Assembly: GCA_025765595.1 (NCBI GenBank)
Contig: JAIVFH010000190.1
Location: forward strand, 1 to 53,726
Source: Obelidium mucronatum
Taxonomy: Eukaryota; Chytridiomycota; Chytridiomycetes; Chytridiales; Chytriomycetaceae
Direction: 5' to 3'
Length of the DNA stretch: 53,726 nucleotides
In this document: positions 1 to 11,119 of the stretch, piece by piece
Layout of the letters: each line of letters starts with the position of its first letter
Numbering within the stretch: position 1 is the stretch's first letter
Program-made: the position numbers and the translations under genes
Notes under the pieces: generated by a model
The model's database searches: none
What the model saw: only the letters and a program-made list of their open reading frames with translations
What the model was told of the DNA's origin: nothing

Positions 1-330
1 GAAAGTACCAACTCACAAAAACCTCATTTGCTGTTACTATTGACTTGTTACAGCTTTCATCCAAGTTTGTCAAAAAAAACGTCAGTGTTTCCAGTGTCTC
101 TGTCATCTCACCAGACCCCTCATTTGCATGCCAAGATGCCACCACAGGGACCACCCCAGCATTTACAAGTGATGGATTGAAGCTGATTGCTCAAGTAGAT
201 AGCTTGGATCAGTATCAAGTCATTGTCTTGAAGTACACCAGCTCAGGAGCTGCCTCTACAGCCTCTACAACTACAACTACAACTACCATTCCAACTACCA
301 CCACAGCAGCCACTACAACTACTACCACTG

Positions 331-377
<47 letters not shown>

Positions 378-740
378 GCCACTCGGCCATCCACCACTAC
401 TACTGTAACTACTGCTGTTCCAACAACCACCACTAAAACTACTACCACGTCTACAAAAACCACCACCACCCAGAAAACAACAAATAAAACAACAACAAAA
501 AAGCCAACCACAACAACAGCCGCCAAGAAGACAACCACAAAGTCTGCAAACACTACCACTGCAACTGGAATTCCCAAGTGCTACCCTGCCTGGAACCCCA
601 AACTGGACTACAATGTTGTTGCCAAGGTCAGTTTTAAAGGCATCAACTACATTGATAAGACAATCGGTGAAGGAGCAGGAGTAAGACCAGATGCACCAGC
701 AGGTTCCACTGGATGGGTTTCTCAAGGTCCATGTGCCTAA
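1..740 (+). CDS. 3' end of a secreted Thr-rich protein with a C-terminal CBM5/12-like chitin-binding module (partial)
   Basis: Only the last exon is in the window. Bases 1-53 read as intron, ending in a branch-like ttgac and an acag acceptor at 50-53; coding sequence resumes at 54 and ends at TAA 738-740. The exon has three parts. First comes about 65 residues of a beta-rich domain end. Next is a long Thr-rich linker, probably O-mannosylated, encoded partly by a (CTA)n microsatellite. The last ~55 residues hold spaced aromatics and two Cys (Cys-Tyr-Pro-Ala-Trp at the start, Gly-Trp-Val-Ser near the end), which is the spacing of small chitin-binding modules of the CBM5/12 type. The architecture (catalytic or adhesive domain, Thr linker, binding module) is typical of secreted fungal glycoside hydrolases or wall proteins. 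The upstream domain is outside the window, so the enzyme class cannot be named. The CBM assignment is by pattern only. Confidence 0.55.
331..377 (+). repeat. (CTA)n trinucleotide microsatellite inside the Thr-rich linker
   Basis: About 15 uninterrupted CTA/ACT units. In frame they encode poly-Thr, so length changes alter the linker without shifting the frame. Confidence 0.9.
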
Positions 741-1619
741 ATGACCTTTAAATTTTTTTCCTTTCTCTTTTTTTTTTCTTAGCTGCCACTCAAGTTTGGC
801 CTCTTGATGATACAGTAAAACCTCTTCTTGTTCCATTTTTTACGCTTCACATTAACAAGATCCTTTTTTGCTTGTTCATGACTGAGTTCAAGCAAGTGGG
901 AAAGGTTCTTTGGTCCTTTTTGGACAAGTCTGAATCAGATGGCCTTTACAAATTTTTGCTGCCAGCCTAAGTGACAGAAACTTAAAAAGGATTGAAGCAA
1001 AAGCAAGGCGGGACTCTAAGGCTTCAGCAGCCGCGACTTGGATGACAAAGAAAAGTGTTAAATGATCCAGCAAATGAGAGATGAAGCTAGGCATCAAGTC
1101 AAGATCCTGGACAAATCAATTAAAGTGGAGACAAGCATGGCGCATCGAGCAAATCTGTCAAAATCAGAAGGGAACTTTGCCGATATTGGGAAATCCAATA
1201 AAACCTCCTAAGCCTGGGGTCGTCAAAGATCACAGTGAGTGGTCAGTGTTTATAGCACACTATTTTTGTGGAAAGTTCTCTTTTCTTTAGTTCTAACACT
1301 TCTTCTTATTTATACCCAGAGTTAGTCTGAAACATGCGTTTCAGGTATTTCCCCCAGAACACACGAACGCCTCATTTCACACTAACACCCTTATTCTAAT
1401 TATACCATGGTCCACAAGTGAATACCATTCACGAGTCTTTCTTCCAAAGTTGTACGTCTGGCTTTCTTGCTTCCAAGGAAAGCTGACCACATATCAACCT
1501 TAGACTCCAGATGGGATAAATTAGATTACGCGTTGTATCAATTAAATAAAGCTAGCGTGTTTATTAAATTCTACATACGATTTAGTTCACTAGAATAAGT
1601 TAGGATGTTGTGTGTATTG
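741..1619. other. Intergenic stretch, no gene recognised
   Basis: 3' UTR of the upstream gene (T-rich to about 780) followed by sequence without a convincing reading frame. A TATTTATA motif at about 1310 (TATAAATA on the minus strand) lies in a context resembling the TATA region at about 10667, so part of this may be degenerate LTR sequence. I cannot delimit it. Confidence 0.4.
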
Positions 1620-1632
1620 GATTAAGAGTCTT
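1620..1632 (+). other. Relic primer-binding-site-like 13-mer shared with copia-B
   Basis: The 13-mer GATTAAGAGTCTT is identical to the sequence directly after the copia-B 5' LTR (11420-11432). It is not preceded here by the 142-bp LTR, and the following 370 bp do not match the copia-B leader. It may be a PBS of a related element using the same primer tRNA. Confidence 0.35.
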
Positions 1633-2002
1633 TTCATGTGTAGCACACATGAGATTTATTGACAACAAAATACCACACATCATAATAACTGTCGGAAGGC
1701 GGAAAGTATCAGAAGAATTATTGTACAAGCATGGAAAGACGTGAGATACAAAGTAAAGGAGAAAATCTGGAAATACCGCATTGAAAAGACAATTGAATTT
1801 AAGCTTGCCTGCGGAATCACTGAGAAAGACAAGACCAAGAGGAAAGATAAGAACCCCAGAAAAGAGGGACCCAGAAACAAAACTGAAAAGAACAATGAAC
1901 CAAGAACAACCAAAAACACAAAGACCAAAAGGGAAACCATATTTATGCCAACTATGCGAGGAACTAATCGTAATCAACACGACGCTGTCAGTCCAATATA
2001 TT

Positions 2003-2486
2003 AACAACAGCTTGAAAACTACTTTTACGCTTGATCACGATAACATCAGCCACTTCCACCAGTGGGTTGACGATATTGAAGGTGTTGCCAACCAACACAA
2101 TGTTCTCCACACCATTCATCTCGATCCAGAATCCCATGACGACAGCGTTAACAACTACTTGGTCCCTTATGGTCCAAATGGTGCAATCACAGACAATCCA
2201 CAGCTTCTTGAACTTGCAGTCTGGAATAATCTTGAAGACCTGGACAATCCATGGGTTCTTCAGCTGACCAATGTTCCAAAAACTTGTCCAGGGTCATACG
2301 CGAACAACAAGATGATGCAACATATCATCAAGTGGAATATTTCCGCTGCCCTATTGAATATTTGTCAGCAAAACACAAAGTGTGCAAGTACCTGGATTTG
2401 AAACCTCCAGACATACTACAACGCACAGACTAGGACTGATACAAAGGAGACTATCAAAGAATGAATCACACTTCAACATCTGTCAA
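2003..2486 (+). pseudogene. copia-A Gag fragment (5' third of gag)
   Basis: This stretch encodes the same N-terminal Gag sequence as copia-B gag (11695 onward), with scattered substitutions. It lacks the ATG region of copia-B and carries an in-frame TGA at 2399-2401 (TGG/CGA context in copia-B) and a further TGA at 2462-2464. Similarity stops abruptly after the shared catctgtca at about 2486. Non-functional remnant of the older copia copy. Confidence 0.85.
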
Positions 2487-3048
2487 ACAGATTGCCATCT
2501 TCCTCAGCCGAATTGCTACTTCACAAGAATCCCTTGTGAAGCAAAACTCTGCCCAGATCTTTTGCCAGAGTGTGGCTGTAGTGTTTAAAGCTGGGGTTTC
2601 ATTCGATGCAGTGGAGTCCATGAAGCTCTCGAAGACTGACAGTTTGAAGGTGGCTGCAAATAAGAAGTTAGCATAGGAAAAGGAAAAGAAGAAGAAAGCG
2701 GTCAAGAAGGTGTCAAAAAAGAAGATTGTTGGTGAGGGGGGGAAGGGGGAAGATGAGGATGAGGATGAGACTGGGGAGGAGGAGGAGGAGGAGGAGGAGA
2801 CTTTATGAATGGAGGGTAGGAGGAAAATGGCTTGTTACCTTAGCGGCAGTAGCGGCGGAGATTTTTGACATTTGTTGTTCTTTTTTTTGGTTTGTTTTTG
2901 CTATCGATGAAATTCGATGTTTTGCAAAAAGTTATCATTGACTTATCGCAAAATAAAGGGATTATGATAATTCACTATATTTAATTTTATTTATCAATAA
3001 AATTACCGAGGACTACCGATATTTATGGTAAACCTGTAATTAGCGATC
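2487..3048 (+). other. Foreign 0.56-kb block replacing gag-protease-integrase of copia-A
   Basis: This block has no counterpart in copia-B and takes the place of about 2.7 kb of internal element sequence. On the plus strand it reads as the C-terminal end of an unidentified protein, interrupted by one TAG at 2674-2676: a helical stretch, then a Lys-rich tract, then an Asp/Glu tract ending at TGA 2806-2808, followed by an AT-rich 3'UTR-like tail. The Lys-rich tail after a helical segment is vaguely like eIF3j-type C-termini, but I do not claim that identity. It could be a host 3' gene end captured by template switching or brought in by recombination. Confidence 0.45.
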
Positions 3049-3172
3049 TTGATGCCAAGACACTTCAAGCTTTGCGCACCAACCGCAAGCAACCAAAACT
3101 ACATTACACCGTCCTCAAGGCAAACGCCGCGAGACTTGAACTACAAAATACAAATCACCATTTAACAAAAAA
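3049..3172 (+). pseudogene. copia-A: C-terminal end of the integrase ORF
   Basis: Matches copia-B 15241-15369 closely: the same run of codons ends at the same Asn-rich tail, followed by a GTAAGAT motif. The rest of the integrase is missing upstream. Confidence 0.75.
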
Positions 3173-3553
3173 GTAAGATAGAACAACAATAACCCCAATC
3201 CTTCCTTACATTCATCGTGTTTGGAACTTGCGGGGGACGCCTTGTAAGACTTAACGGGAACGGATTGAGGGGAAGCTACAATACACAAAACAAAATTAAA
3301 TTAATAAGGGCCAAGCCCTGATCCCGGGATCCCCAACACATAAACAATCTACATACCTTGATCACCTATATCAACGGCAGCCACATACAATTGGAAGTAC
3401 TCTCAAAGAGAGGAAACTCTCCACATACAAATCACTACAAAAAATCAAAACAACTTTTAACACACATCATTACAAAAACATATAGTCGCATCAACAATGA
3501 TACACTAATCACAATATAAAAGACACTTAGTTAAACCACCAAACTACTTAAAA
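3173..3553 (+). other. copia-A: non-coding spacer (possible intron) between integrase and RT
   Basis: Homologous to 15370-15766 in copia-B. It begins GTAAGA and ends in AG, contains no long ORF, and is conserved between the two copies. See the copia-B entry for the argument that it could be spliced. Confidence 0.5.
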
Positions 3554-3558
3554 GTGCG

Positions 3559-5374
3559 ATGAAGCGCCTTAACAAGCCAAGGTCTTGGCACTTTGGTACA
3601 ACCCCCGCCGCAACCACCACCAACAGTACCAAAACCAGCAACGGCGCCTCGACGCATGTCACAGAGACTCAGCAAATCATGGACATAACTCGCGACAACA
3701 CTGCTGACACTGCTGTGGTCACCGACACTCAACAAAGAAGAGACACATATGTTTGTTGAAGAATGGTCATCAGCTACAATCGAAGACAAATTACACGATG
3801 TACCACTTACTTCGACGCCTATCGCAAAGACTCCTGATTTGCCAAAGACACAGAATGCAGCCATGAAGAGCAAATTCCAAGAAGAATGGCTTGCAGCTGA
3901 GAAAGCCAAACTTGACGCGCTAGTGGACAACAAGACCTGTAGACTTGTCAAAGCTCCTGACGGCATCAACATCGTTGGCAGCAAATGGGTTTACAAGGTC
4001 AAGTTGAACAGTGACGGATCTGTTGAAAGATTTAAGGCGCATTTAGTCGCCCAGGGATACACACAACAATTCGGATTGGATTATACGGAGACTCACTCAC
4101 CAGTAATACGTGCTGCAACTTTCAGATGGCTTTTAGCGGTCACAGCAATTAACGGGTTGGATATCCACATGTGCGACGTGAGCACCGCGTACTTGTATGG
4201 CGATATCGATGAACCTGTCTACATGAAGCAGCCTCCCGGATACAACAATGTAGCCGGCAGGGTCTATGAACTCCTAAAAGGACTTTATGGATTAAAGCAA
4301 GCAGGTCGTATATGGTATAAGAAGTTGACAACTCACCTCAAAGAAACAGGATATACTCAGTCGAAAGCGGACCCGTGCGTCTTCTTTAAGACTGTGTACT
4401 TGGCTATCTACGTCGACGACTTGTGTTTCTTTGGTGAACAAGCACTTATTGATGAGGGCGTGATTTCTCTGAGGAAGGAATTCAAAATGCGAGACTTAGG
4501 AAAAATTACCTACACAATCGGAATACATGTTGAACACGTGCCCTCCGGAATATTCATCCACCAATCAAAATACATCAAGGAAATCTTGGAGCAATTTACG
4601 GGGCATTTTTCGCATTATCCAATTTCCACTCCCTAGCCAAGCTCATTTTCACAAACTCCAGCATCAGACACCACCCCCATCTTCAACAACCCATCCCTAT
4701 ACCTTGAGGCCATTGGATGCCGCAACTATGCAGCTATCAACACTTGCCCGGACATCTCTACAGCTATCTCTTTCCTATCTATCTTCTCCAGTAAACCATC
4801 TCAGCAACACTGGGAAGACCTCATGCGTGTCTTCCGCTACATCCATGACACACAAGACCACGGTATCTTCAACTCTAAACAAGGCAATTCAAGTCCTATC
4901 GGCTACAGGGACGCCACATACAACATCCACCACAAAGCGAAGTCCCAGCTTGGCTATATAGTTGTCCTCGCGGATGGCGTCATCAGCTGGAAATCATCCA
5001 AGACTCCAAGCACCCCACTCTCATCTACAGAAGCCAAATACATGTCTATCAGTGAATTAGGACGCGAAATACAATCTTTTATTCAACTATACGATACACT
5101 CAACATACCACTCGAAAAACCAATTCAAGTATTCGAAGATAGCCAGTCTACTATTCATCAATGCAACAACGACGTATTCTCGCATCAATCAAAACACATC
5201 AATATTTGATACCACTATATCTGGGAACTGGTCAATTTAAAACAAGTCAAGGTCACTTGGATCAAGACCGCTGACCAACCAGCCGGTTTCCTCACCAAGT
5301 GCCTTGGACGCGATCAATTCAAAAAACTTTGTGCCCAATTTGGAATGATGTCCCTCACCACGATTACAATTTAA
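3559..5374 (+). pseudogene. copia-A: reverse transcriptase-RNase H region, inactivated
   Basis: Encodes the Ty1/copia RT (conserved Gly-Ser-Lys-Trp-Val-Tyr-Lys block, a YVDD active-site box at about 4408-4420) and the copia-type RNase H (SSTEAKYM block, DNQS-like block changed to DSQS). Compared with copia-B it has lost a short stretch just before YVDD and carries a TAG at 4634-4636, frame changes around 4640-4830 and a TGA at about 5207-5209. The terminal TAA at 5372-5374 matches the copia-B stop. Clearly dead; the older of the two copies. Confidence 0.9.
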
Positions 5375-5530
5375 CAAGTCACGATTCAAGATTGACGCAT
5401 TGGGGTAAGTCGTGATTTGCCCCTCATAATACTAAGTCAATTCAATTCAATTCAATTTAATTTTGATTCTAGAACCTAGAAAACTTAACATTTTAAACAC
5501 ACCACGAACACTCCAACTATTTATTCAAGT

Positions 5531-7662
5531 TCAAAAGTACACAAGAAAACCAACTCGCTTTCCGGCCGCATACGATGGATGGCCTTTACCAAACGCTTCA
5601 GCTTGCTTCACCCGAGCTTGCTCGATTGATCTTCGAGCTTCCGCCAAATCAACTTCCCGTCTTTCCAACATTCTAATACGATTCACCAACAGTTCCTCCG
5701 TAGACATGCGCTTCCACTGAACCAAAGCGTACGATTCGATAGTAAATTCAACAGGTAGTAGTGGCTCTTGACCCAAGACCAATTCATAAGGACTGAAACC
5801 CGTCGTTCAATACGCGACGCAAACACCGCTGCAGCAAAGTGATGATACCACCCTTTAGGCTTCCCTTCGCAATAGCCGCCACCAAAGGTGCATTCCCTCT
5901 TTCAACTTTCCCATTCGCTTGTTGAGCATACGCCATCACCACACGAACAATAAACCCAAAACGATCAGAAGTGTCACGAAACACTTTGGCATCCAACTCC
6001 CCTCCATCAATGACAACTTCCTTTGGTACCCTGTACCGCAAACAGACTTCCTTGACAAACAACGCCACAATAGGTTCCGCCTTCTTCCGCTTAAACACAC
6101 CACCCTCGATCCAACCAGAGATTTCCTCAATAAACAGCGCCATATGTTTCACAGTTCCCTCCATCGAACATAAATCAATGTGCCACCGCCCAAACAACCT
6201 AGCAAACAACTGTCCATCTTGAACCTCCAACTCCTCGTGATAGCGCACCGGATTCTGTCGCTGACACGCGTCACAGTACCGGCAATGAACTCCCACTTCA
6301 CGCCAAATTCCCGGCCACCAATACCTTTCCAGTATTTTAGCTACCGTCGCTGGCACCCCGCGATGTCCACCACCAACTCCTTCATGCATCTCAGCAACAA
6401 ACCTTTCACGTTCAGACTTCAACCCAATTACACGTTGCAATGCAGATTTACATTCAGACGAATCCCCATTATCGTCAGCCCATCCACTAACAGCTTCCAA
6501 CGAAAACTTCATCTCTTCAACAACCACACCTCCACCAACCTCCAAAACAGCAACCACCGGTATATGGTCAGACCCTCTCGGCCACTCAACATGATCAGCA
6601 TCAATCACCTTCACGTGTTTGACACCAACACCCCGTCAAACTGAAATCCCAGATTGCCCGCACGAGTTGCACTCCACCAAGTTGTGTAAGATACCTTGTT
6701 CGGATGAATTACCCGATAGCAGTCTTGAAAACCCGAGTAGAATTGCCCAAGAAGCTGCCGCTCCTCGAGCCAAAACCCAGAATCGACCTTCGGCAGAAGG
6801 TTCGGATGAATATCCGCGACCCTTGCAGCAATGTTCCAATCGCAACCAGCAATGACTTTCAGCCCACGACGCTCGTAATCCCGTAGCTTTTCCAACGCAG
6901 CTTGTGTAAACCGCATTTTGTAAGGCACCCGTGAATCCTTAAGCGGTCGCTTACTTGAGTCCCTTGTGGGAAGTAAAGCACCACTATCACTACTTCACCA
7001 AAACGTGTCGCCAAAAATTGACCTTCCATCTCCACCGCCGTCCATCCATCAAACTTGTACTCTACTTCATCGGCTTCATCGCTCGAGAACAATCCTTGTC
7101 TAACCAAAACAGCAACGCCGTTTCGACCAACACCTCTTGCCCCACGCTTCACCACACCAGAATCATCGCACTCAGCAGGAAAATTAACCGTATACGAAAA
7201 ATGGGTCGCCGAGAAATCAAACCCACGAACTTCATCAAACCCAAACTTCCTTCCCATCCTTGTCTCCTGCATCATGAACACATCAAAGGAGGTAACCAAC
7301 GTCAGGAATTCCTCCCCCATCTTATCCACCGCAGAACGGACCGAATTCACATTCCAAGATCCAACTAATATTCGCTTACTAACTTCCCAACCCAAACCCA
7401 AAACTTCATCAACGCGGTCTTCCATACCGACCGAATCATCTTCATCGTCCCCCAAATTCCAGCGACTCAACACATCTGATACTACATTTTTCCTTCCCTC
7501 AATATGCACAATAGCGAGTGGTTGGTAACTCCGTATCGTCAACAGCCAGCGTTTAACTGCTGAATCCAAGGTATCCAACTTTGCCACCGCCCCCACCAAT
7601 GCAGCTGAGTCTATCTCAAGAATAAACCCCGCCCCCCAAATATACTGATGGAGCATGGTCAA
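5531..7662 (-). pseudogene. Ty3/gypsy-like pol fragment: RNase H - EEP (AP endonuclease-like) domain - integrase
   Basis: Read on the minus strand from 7662. First is the C-terminal half of a gypsy-type RNase H (His-Gln-Tyr-Ile-Trp-Gly start, closing block SDVLSRW). About 40 residues later comes a full EEP/exonuclease III-like domain: SWNVNSVR (metal-binding Asn), MMQETR (catalytic Glu), VVVLYFPQG-type Tyr block (about 6990-7010), GCDWN (Asp and Asn of the GDxN motif, about 6845), FWLEER, DCYR, FQFDG (Asp) and GSDHIPV (catalytic His, about 6570). Then follows the integrase: an H2C2 zinc module (HEGVGGGH, CRYC), core Asp in WHIDL, second Asp in VVIDGGE, Glu in KVERGN, and a C-terminal part with VLGQEPLLPVE. 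Frame breaks at about 6950, 6620 and 5785 make it non-functional as read. RT, protease and gag of this element are missing: the RNase H end abuts an LTR at 7664, and the integrase end abuts copia-A at 5554. Co-linearity supports one original polyprotein. Confidence 0.8.
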
Positions 7663-7663
7663 T

Positions 7664-8154
7664 TGTTAGAACCAGATAGTCAATAAAAGACTTAAGGGTT
7701 CTTGAAGGCACGAGGGCTTAGGGGGCACGAGGGCTTGACCAATAACGGTTTGAGATCACGAGAGACGGAATCGAAGAGTTACAAAACTGTAAAACTAACA
7801 CAGAATGTATTGAAACTGAACTAAAACTCAGGGCAGAAAGCTTGCTATTTATGCAAGTTCTGGAATTTCAAATAACAAAAGTTCAAAACTGAAAACAAAC
7901 TGAAAATCAAACAGAAATTGTGATAGCAAGAGTGATAGCACAATAATATGTGTAATCAAGAATGATATCACAAAATGAAACTGAAAAAGTTGATAAAATG
8001 ACAAATCAAAGATGACAAATACAAAATAGAAACTTAAAGTAAAATGTTACAAGTGGGGATCAAACCCGGGTTTCCATCGTGAGACTCACGCGTACTGCCC
8101 ACTAAGCTTCGGAACTATAGAGAAATATTTCTATAAGACGGGTAATTTGTAACA
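7664..8154 (-). mobile_element. Probable LTR (about 491 bp) of a minus-strand LTR element
   Basis: On the minus strand it starts TGTTACAAAT and ends GGTTCTAACA, i.e. TGTTA...TAACA termini. It is preceded directly by a purine-rich tract (8155-8172 on the plus strand reads as its complement) and contains a TATA-like CATAAATAG on the minus strand (about 7850). No second copy is found in the window. It separates the gag ORF from the RNase H-EEP-integrase fragment, so it is either the 3' LTR of the gag-bearing element or a solo LTR. A tRNA-like stretch lies inside at about 8052-8116 (minus strand). Confidence 0.45.
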
Positions 8155-8172
8155 TCATCCCCTTCTTTTCTT
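8155..8172 (-). promoter_or_regulatory. Candidate polypurine tract next to the minus-strand LTR
   Basis: On the minus strand the bases before TGTTAC are nearly all purines (aagaaaagaaggggatga). This is the expected plus-strand-synthesis primer site directly upstream of a 3' LTR. Confidence 0.45.
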
Positions 8173-8581
8173 GCGATTGCGAACACTTGCAGCAATCGCA
8201 TCAGGACCAGGCTTATCAGGATATTTGGCATGGAATTCAGAAACCAACTCAGCAGTTCCACTTTTGGCCAAACAATATCATCTCAGCTGGCAGTTTCTAC
8301 TTATCTGTCACAATTACACTAACAGACTTGTTGCCTGTTGATTATTTCCTGTTTTTGTATTGCCTGCCTCAATGCAACATCACTACAAGCCCAAACTGTA
8401 ACGTTACAATTCAGGAATTTTTCATGGGCTTTTTTTCAGATTCAAGCCGAGTGTCTGAGTCCTACCCCCCTGCAATACAATGGAAAACAACAATGCGATT
8501 TTACTTAAAAACAACAACAAAACAACCCAATCACAAACAACCAGAAAAACTGAATTTTAAGAAGAAAGTAACAATAAACAT

Positions 8582-9812
8582 TCAAGCGTTTCTGAGAATT
8601 CCATTCCCAGGCGTCCAACTGACATGTTTAGGTTCAATTCCAACATCATTTTTCGCCATGTTTGACTGAATTGCGGGTGTCCCCTTGGGTTTTTCTCCTC
8701 CCCCGTTGGTTTTAACACGCTTCTTCTTTTGAGGACACAAAGATCTGAAGTGATCCATATCACCGCATTCCCAACAAGAACCGCATTCCCACTCCAGGTT
8801 ATGAAATCCAGAACAGTCATTGCACTTCGGAAACTTTCGTTGTTTCAAAGCCACTTTCTGTGATTTCTTAGCGTTCTTCTGTTGTCGCGAGCCCACACTT
8901 TGCTGCTTTCTATCAGCATGGCCCGTGATCGTGACCTTCGCCACTGGAGCGTTACGTTCGTTTGCTTCAATGTAACTGTCCCACAAATCCACCATTTTCT
9001 GCTCCAACTCTTTGATGGACAGATACTCCTGGACTTTGAGGGCTATCCCTGCCTGAGCGAATCGATGATCCAACCGCACGCGCACCTTCTTTTGTGAGTC
9101 GAATCCCAAATGAAGAGTTTCACCAAAAGAAGTGCACTTATCTTCAACGTCGCGAATCTCCTTGATATAATCAGGAATGGACTGATTCGCACCGTATCGC
9201 TAATGCTTTAAACGCGTCCACTGCCGAACTATCCATCTTGCGATTAGCAGGATCCTTCGTGCATTGAAGTTCCGCCCATAACTCAGCAGGAGTGGCAAAC
9301 CCAGAATAGGAAATTTGCATTGACCTAGTCAATCCACTTCTGATGGCTCGCATAGTCGTCTGAACCGCATCAGCATCGTCCTTTGCGCGGCGATCTAGTG
9401 TCTGCCAGATCTTATCCAACTGTTCAAACTGTTGGTAAGCTGCTTTCCACTCTTTGATCGTCTGAGCTGATGGGATTTCATCCCCTTCAACAGCTTCCGC
9501 GTCTTCATTATTGTTGTCGCCATTGTCATCTGACTCTTCTTTGGCAATAAACATTATCATTTTCCCACTTTCCTCTGGTAACAACGCGAGTTGCTGCAAT
9601 AACGCCTCCGGCAGGTTTGGGCGAACGCTCTTGTTTACGAATGGGACAAACTTCGAGTCCAGAGTTCTTTCGTTCAACTGACCTATCTCTGTCAATGTCA
9701 GACTTTTCCAGACTGGATAGTTAGTGTCACTCAAGAGGACGCGCTTATTCTCTGGCTTCGCGTCTTGGTCTTTTGACATCCTTTGTTTTGGAGAACAATA
9801 ACTAGGAATCAT
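8582..9812 (-). pseudogene. LTR-retrotransposon Gag with CCHC zinc knuckle, one frameshift, no pol behind it
   Basis: The first segment, 9812 to about 9190, encodes a capsid-like part with an N-terminal block Asp-Thr-Asn-Tyr-Pro-Val-Trp-Lys, resembling the NYxxWK start of copia-type Gag. After a one-base frame break near 9185 it continues to 8582 with a helical region, a basic stretch and a zinc knuckle CWECGDMDHFRSLC (CX2CX4HX4C). After the stop there are about 410 bp without coding signal, then the purine tract and the LTR. No protease, integrase or RT follows, so this looks like a gag-only (non-autonomous) or internally deleted element. Family assignment beyond LTR retrotransposon is tentative. 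Confidence 0.7.
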
Positions 9813-10754
9813 CTAAACACAAGAGATACTCCTAAACAACCGAAATCCGCTTTCGAAAGCAATTTTGGTGCAGGCCGTCACATCTGAGGAAGTGATCATT
9901 GCGCACAACGATCCAACCAAACTTACTCTTTTCTGCATAATACATAGCTTAGAGATAACTATTTATTGAATAAACAACTACTAAAACATAAAGAAAGCAT
10001 TCTTTTATGAGTTCGACGACGTTGGGTCTGCTCTCGAGTGGTTCTAAATTTAGCAACACTACTATCATCGCAACAACACACGCAGGTGCAAACCTACCAA
10101 AAAACTGGCAGCGTTTTGTTTCATGATCAGTGGGATTGTAAATCCACAGAGCATTCCGCAATTTGACACTAGGGAGCGATGATCGATGTCCTGTCAAACC
10201 ACAAACAAGTCAACCGCTTCGGCGCCCCAAGGCGCTTGCCCACCAAACTTGGTGACAACATGGAAGGACTTGTTCTGATCACAGAGCAATCAGGGCGCCA
10301 CAGGGAGTCGCCAGTCTCAGTGATAACTACATCTGAAACACCTGAGACTTTGAGGCGTCAAACGATCAAACGCTTTGATCTAGCCAACAAAGAGAAGCCA
10401 AACAGCCTGCGCATTCACGAAGCACATAACAACATAAGCCGAGCTGTTTGGGCTCATAACTTATCATAATCGGTAGGTGACGCAGCACCAGACGATCACA
10501 GCCGCTAGATGTTGTATGGCTAAGAGGCAGCTTATGACTCTCAGGGGAAGGGGCGGTGCATGTTGCTTGCGCACGAGCTTTCTTTCGCAGAAGCGACAAG
10601 GGTGAAGTATCGTGCACACGCACACCTCTCCGCATGTTCGTCCCTTTTCCGGTGGAGGACATTTCCTCCTATTTATACCTTCAGAACTCTGAAACACGGG
10701 GGTGTTTCCTAAGAACTCTAAGGCCATTCTCCGCATGCCTACAGATTCTAACAA
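9813..10754. other. Right part of the nested block, possible LTR or leader, unclassified
   Basis: No coding signal. The right edge ends ...ttctaaca at 10754 (TGTTAGAA on the minus strand), just where copia-A homology resumes. A TATTTATA motif at about 10667 (TATAAATA on the minus strand) would suit an LTR promoter of the minus-strand gag element. It does not resemble the LTR at 7664-8154, so it is not its partner. Confidence 0.3.
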
Positions 10755-11119
10755 TTGGTCTGAACACAAGTCTGCTACCAAGACTACCCAGGTTCAAGAC
10801 CAGCTCTGTGCACTTGTTTGATTATTACATATCCACCTATGAAGGTTTCACTTTATCCTTGCTTCGCCATTTTAATGGTTGAGCTAGGGACGAGAGTTTT
10901 AGTCAGTAAGCACAGGGTGTAATAACGCAAGACCGCACAGGAAGACACAACTCTCAAGCAATTCACACGATCAAGGGGAAGGCAACATCACGTGACAATC
11001 ACATGACCTTCGCCGAACCCGATTTAATCACCAAGCCTTAATTAATCATTGGCAATTCATCAAGTCTTATTCATGTCACATGACACTTCTTAATTCAATC
11101 ATGTTCGCATGAGGGGAAG

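Noticed and set aside
215..577. Minus-strand 120-codon and 197-codon frames opposite the Thr-rich linker
   Set aside because: Poly-Val and poly-Ser composition is only the antisense of the ACT/ACA repeat.
8052..8116. tRNA gene on the minus strand inside the LTR
   Set aside because: A and B box-like motifs occur, but acceptor and anticodon stems do not form; at most a relic.
8187..8669. 160-codon plus-strand frame next to the purine tract
   Set aside because: No domain, low-complexity Asn/Thr/Gln; lies across the 3' end of the minus-strand gag and its downstream gap.
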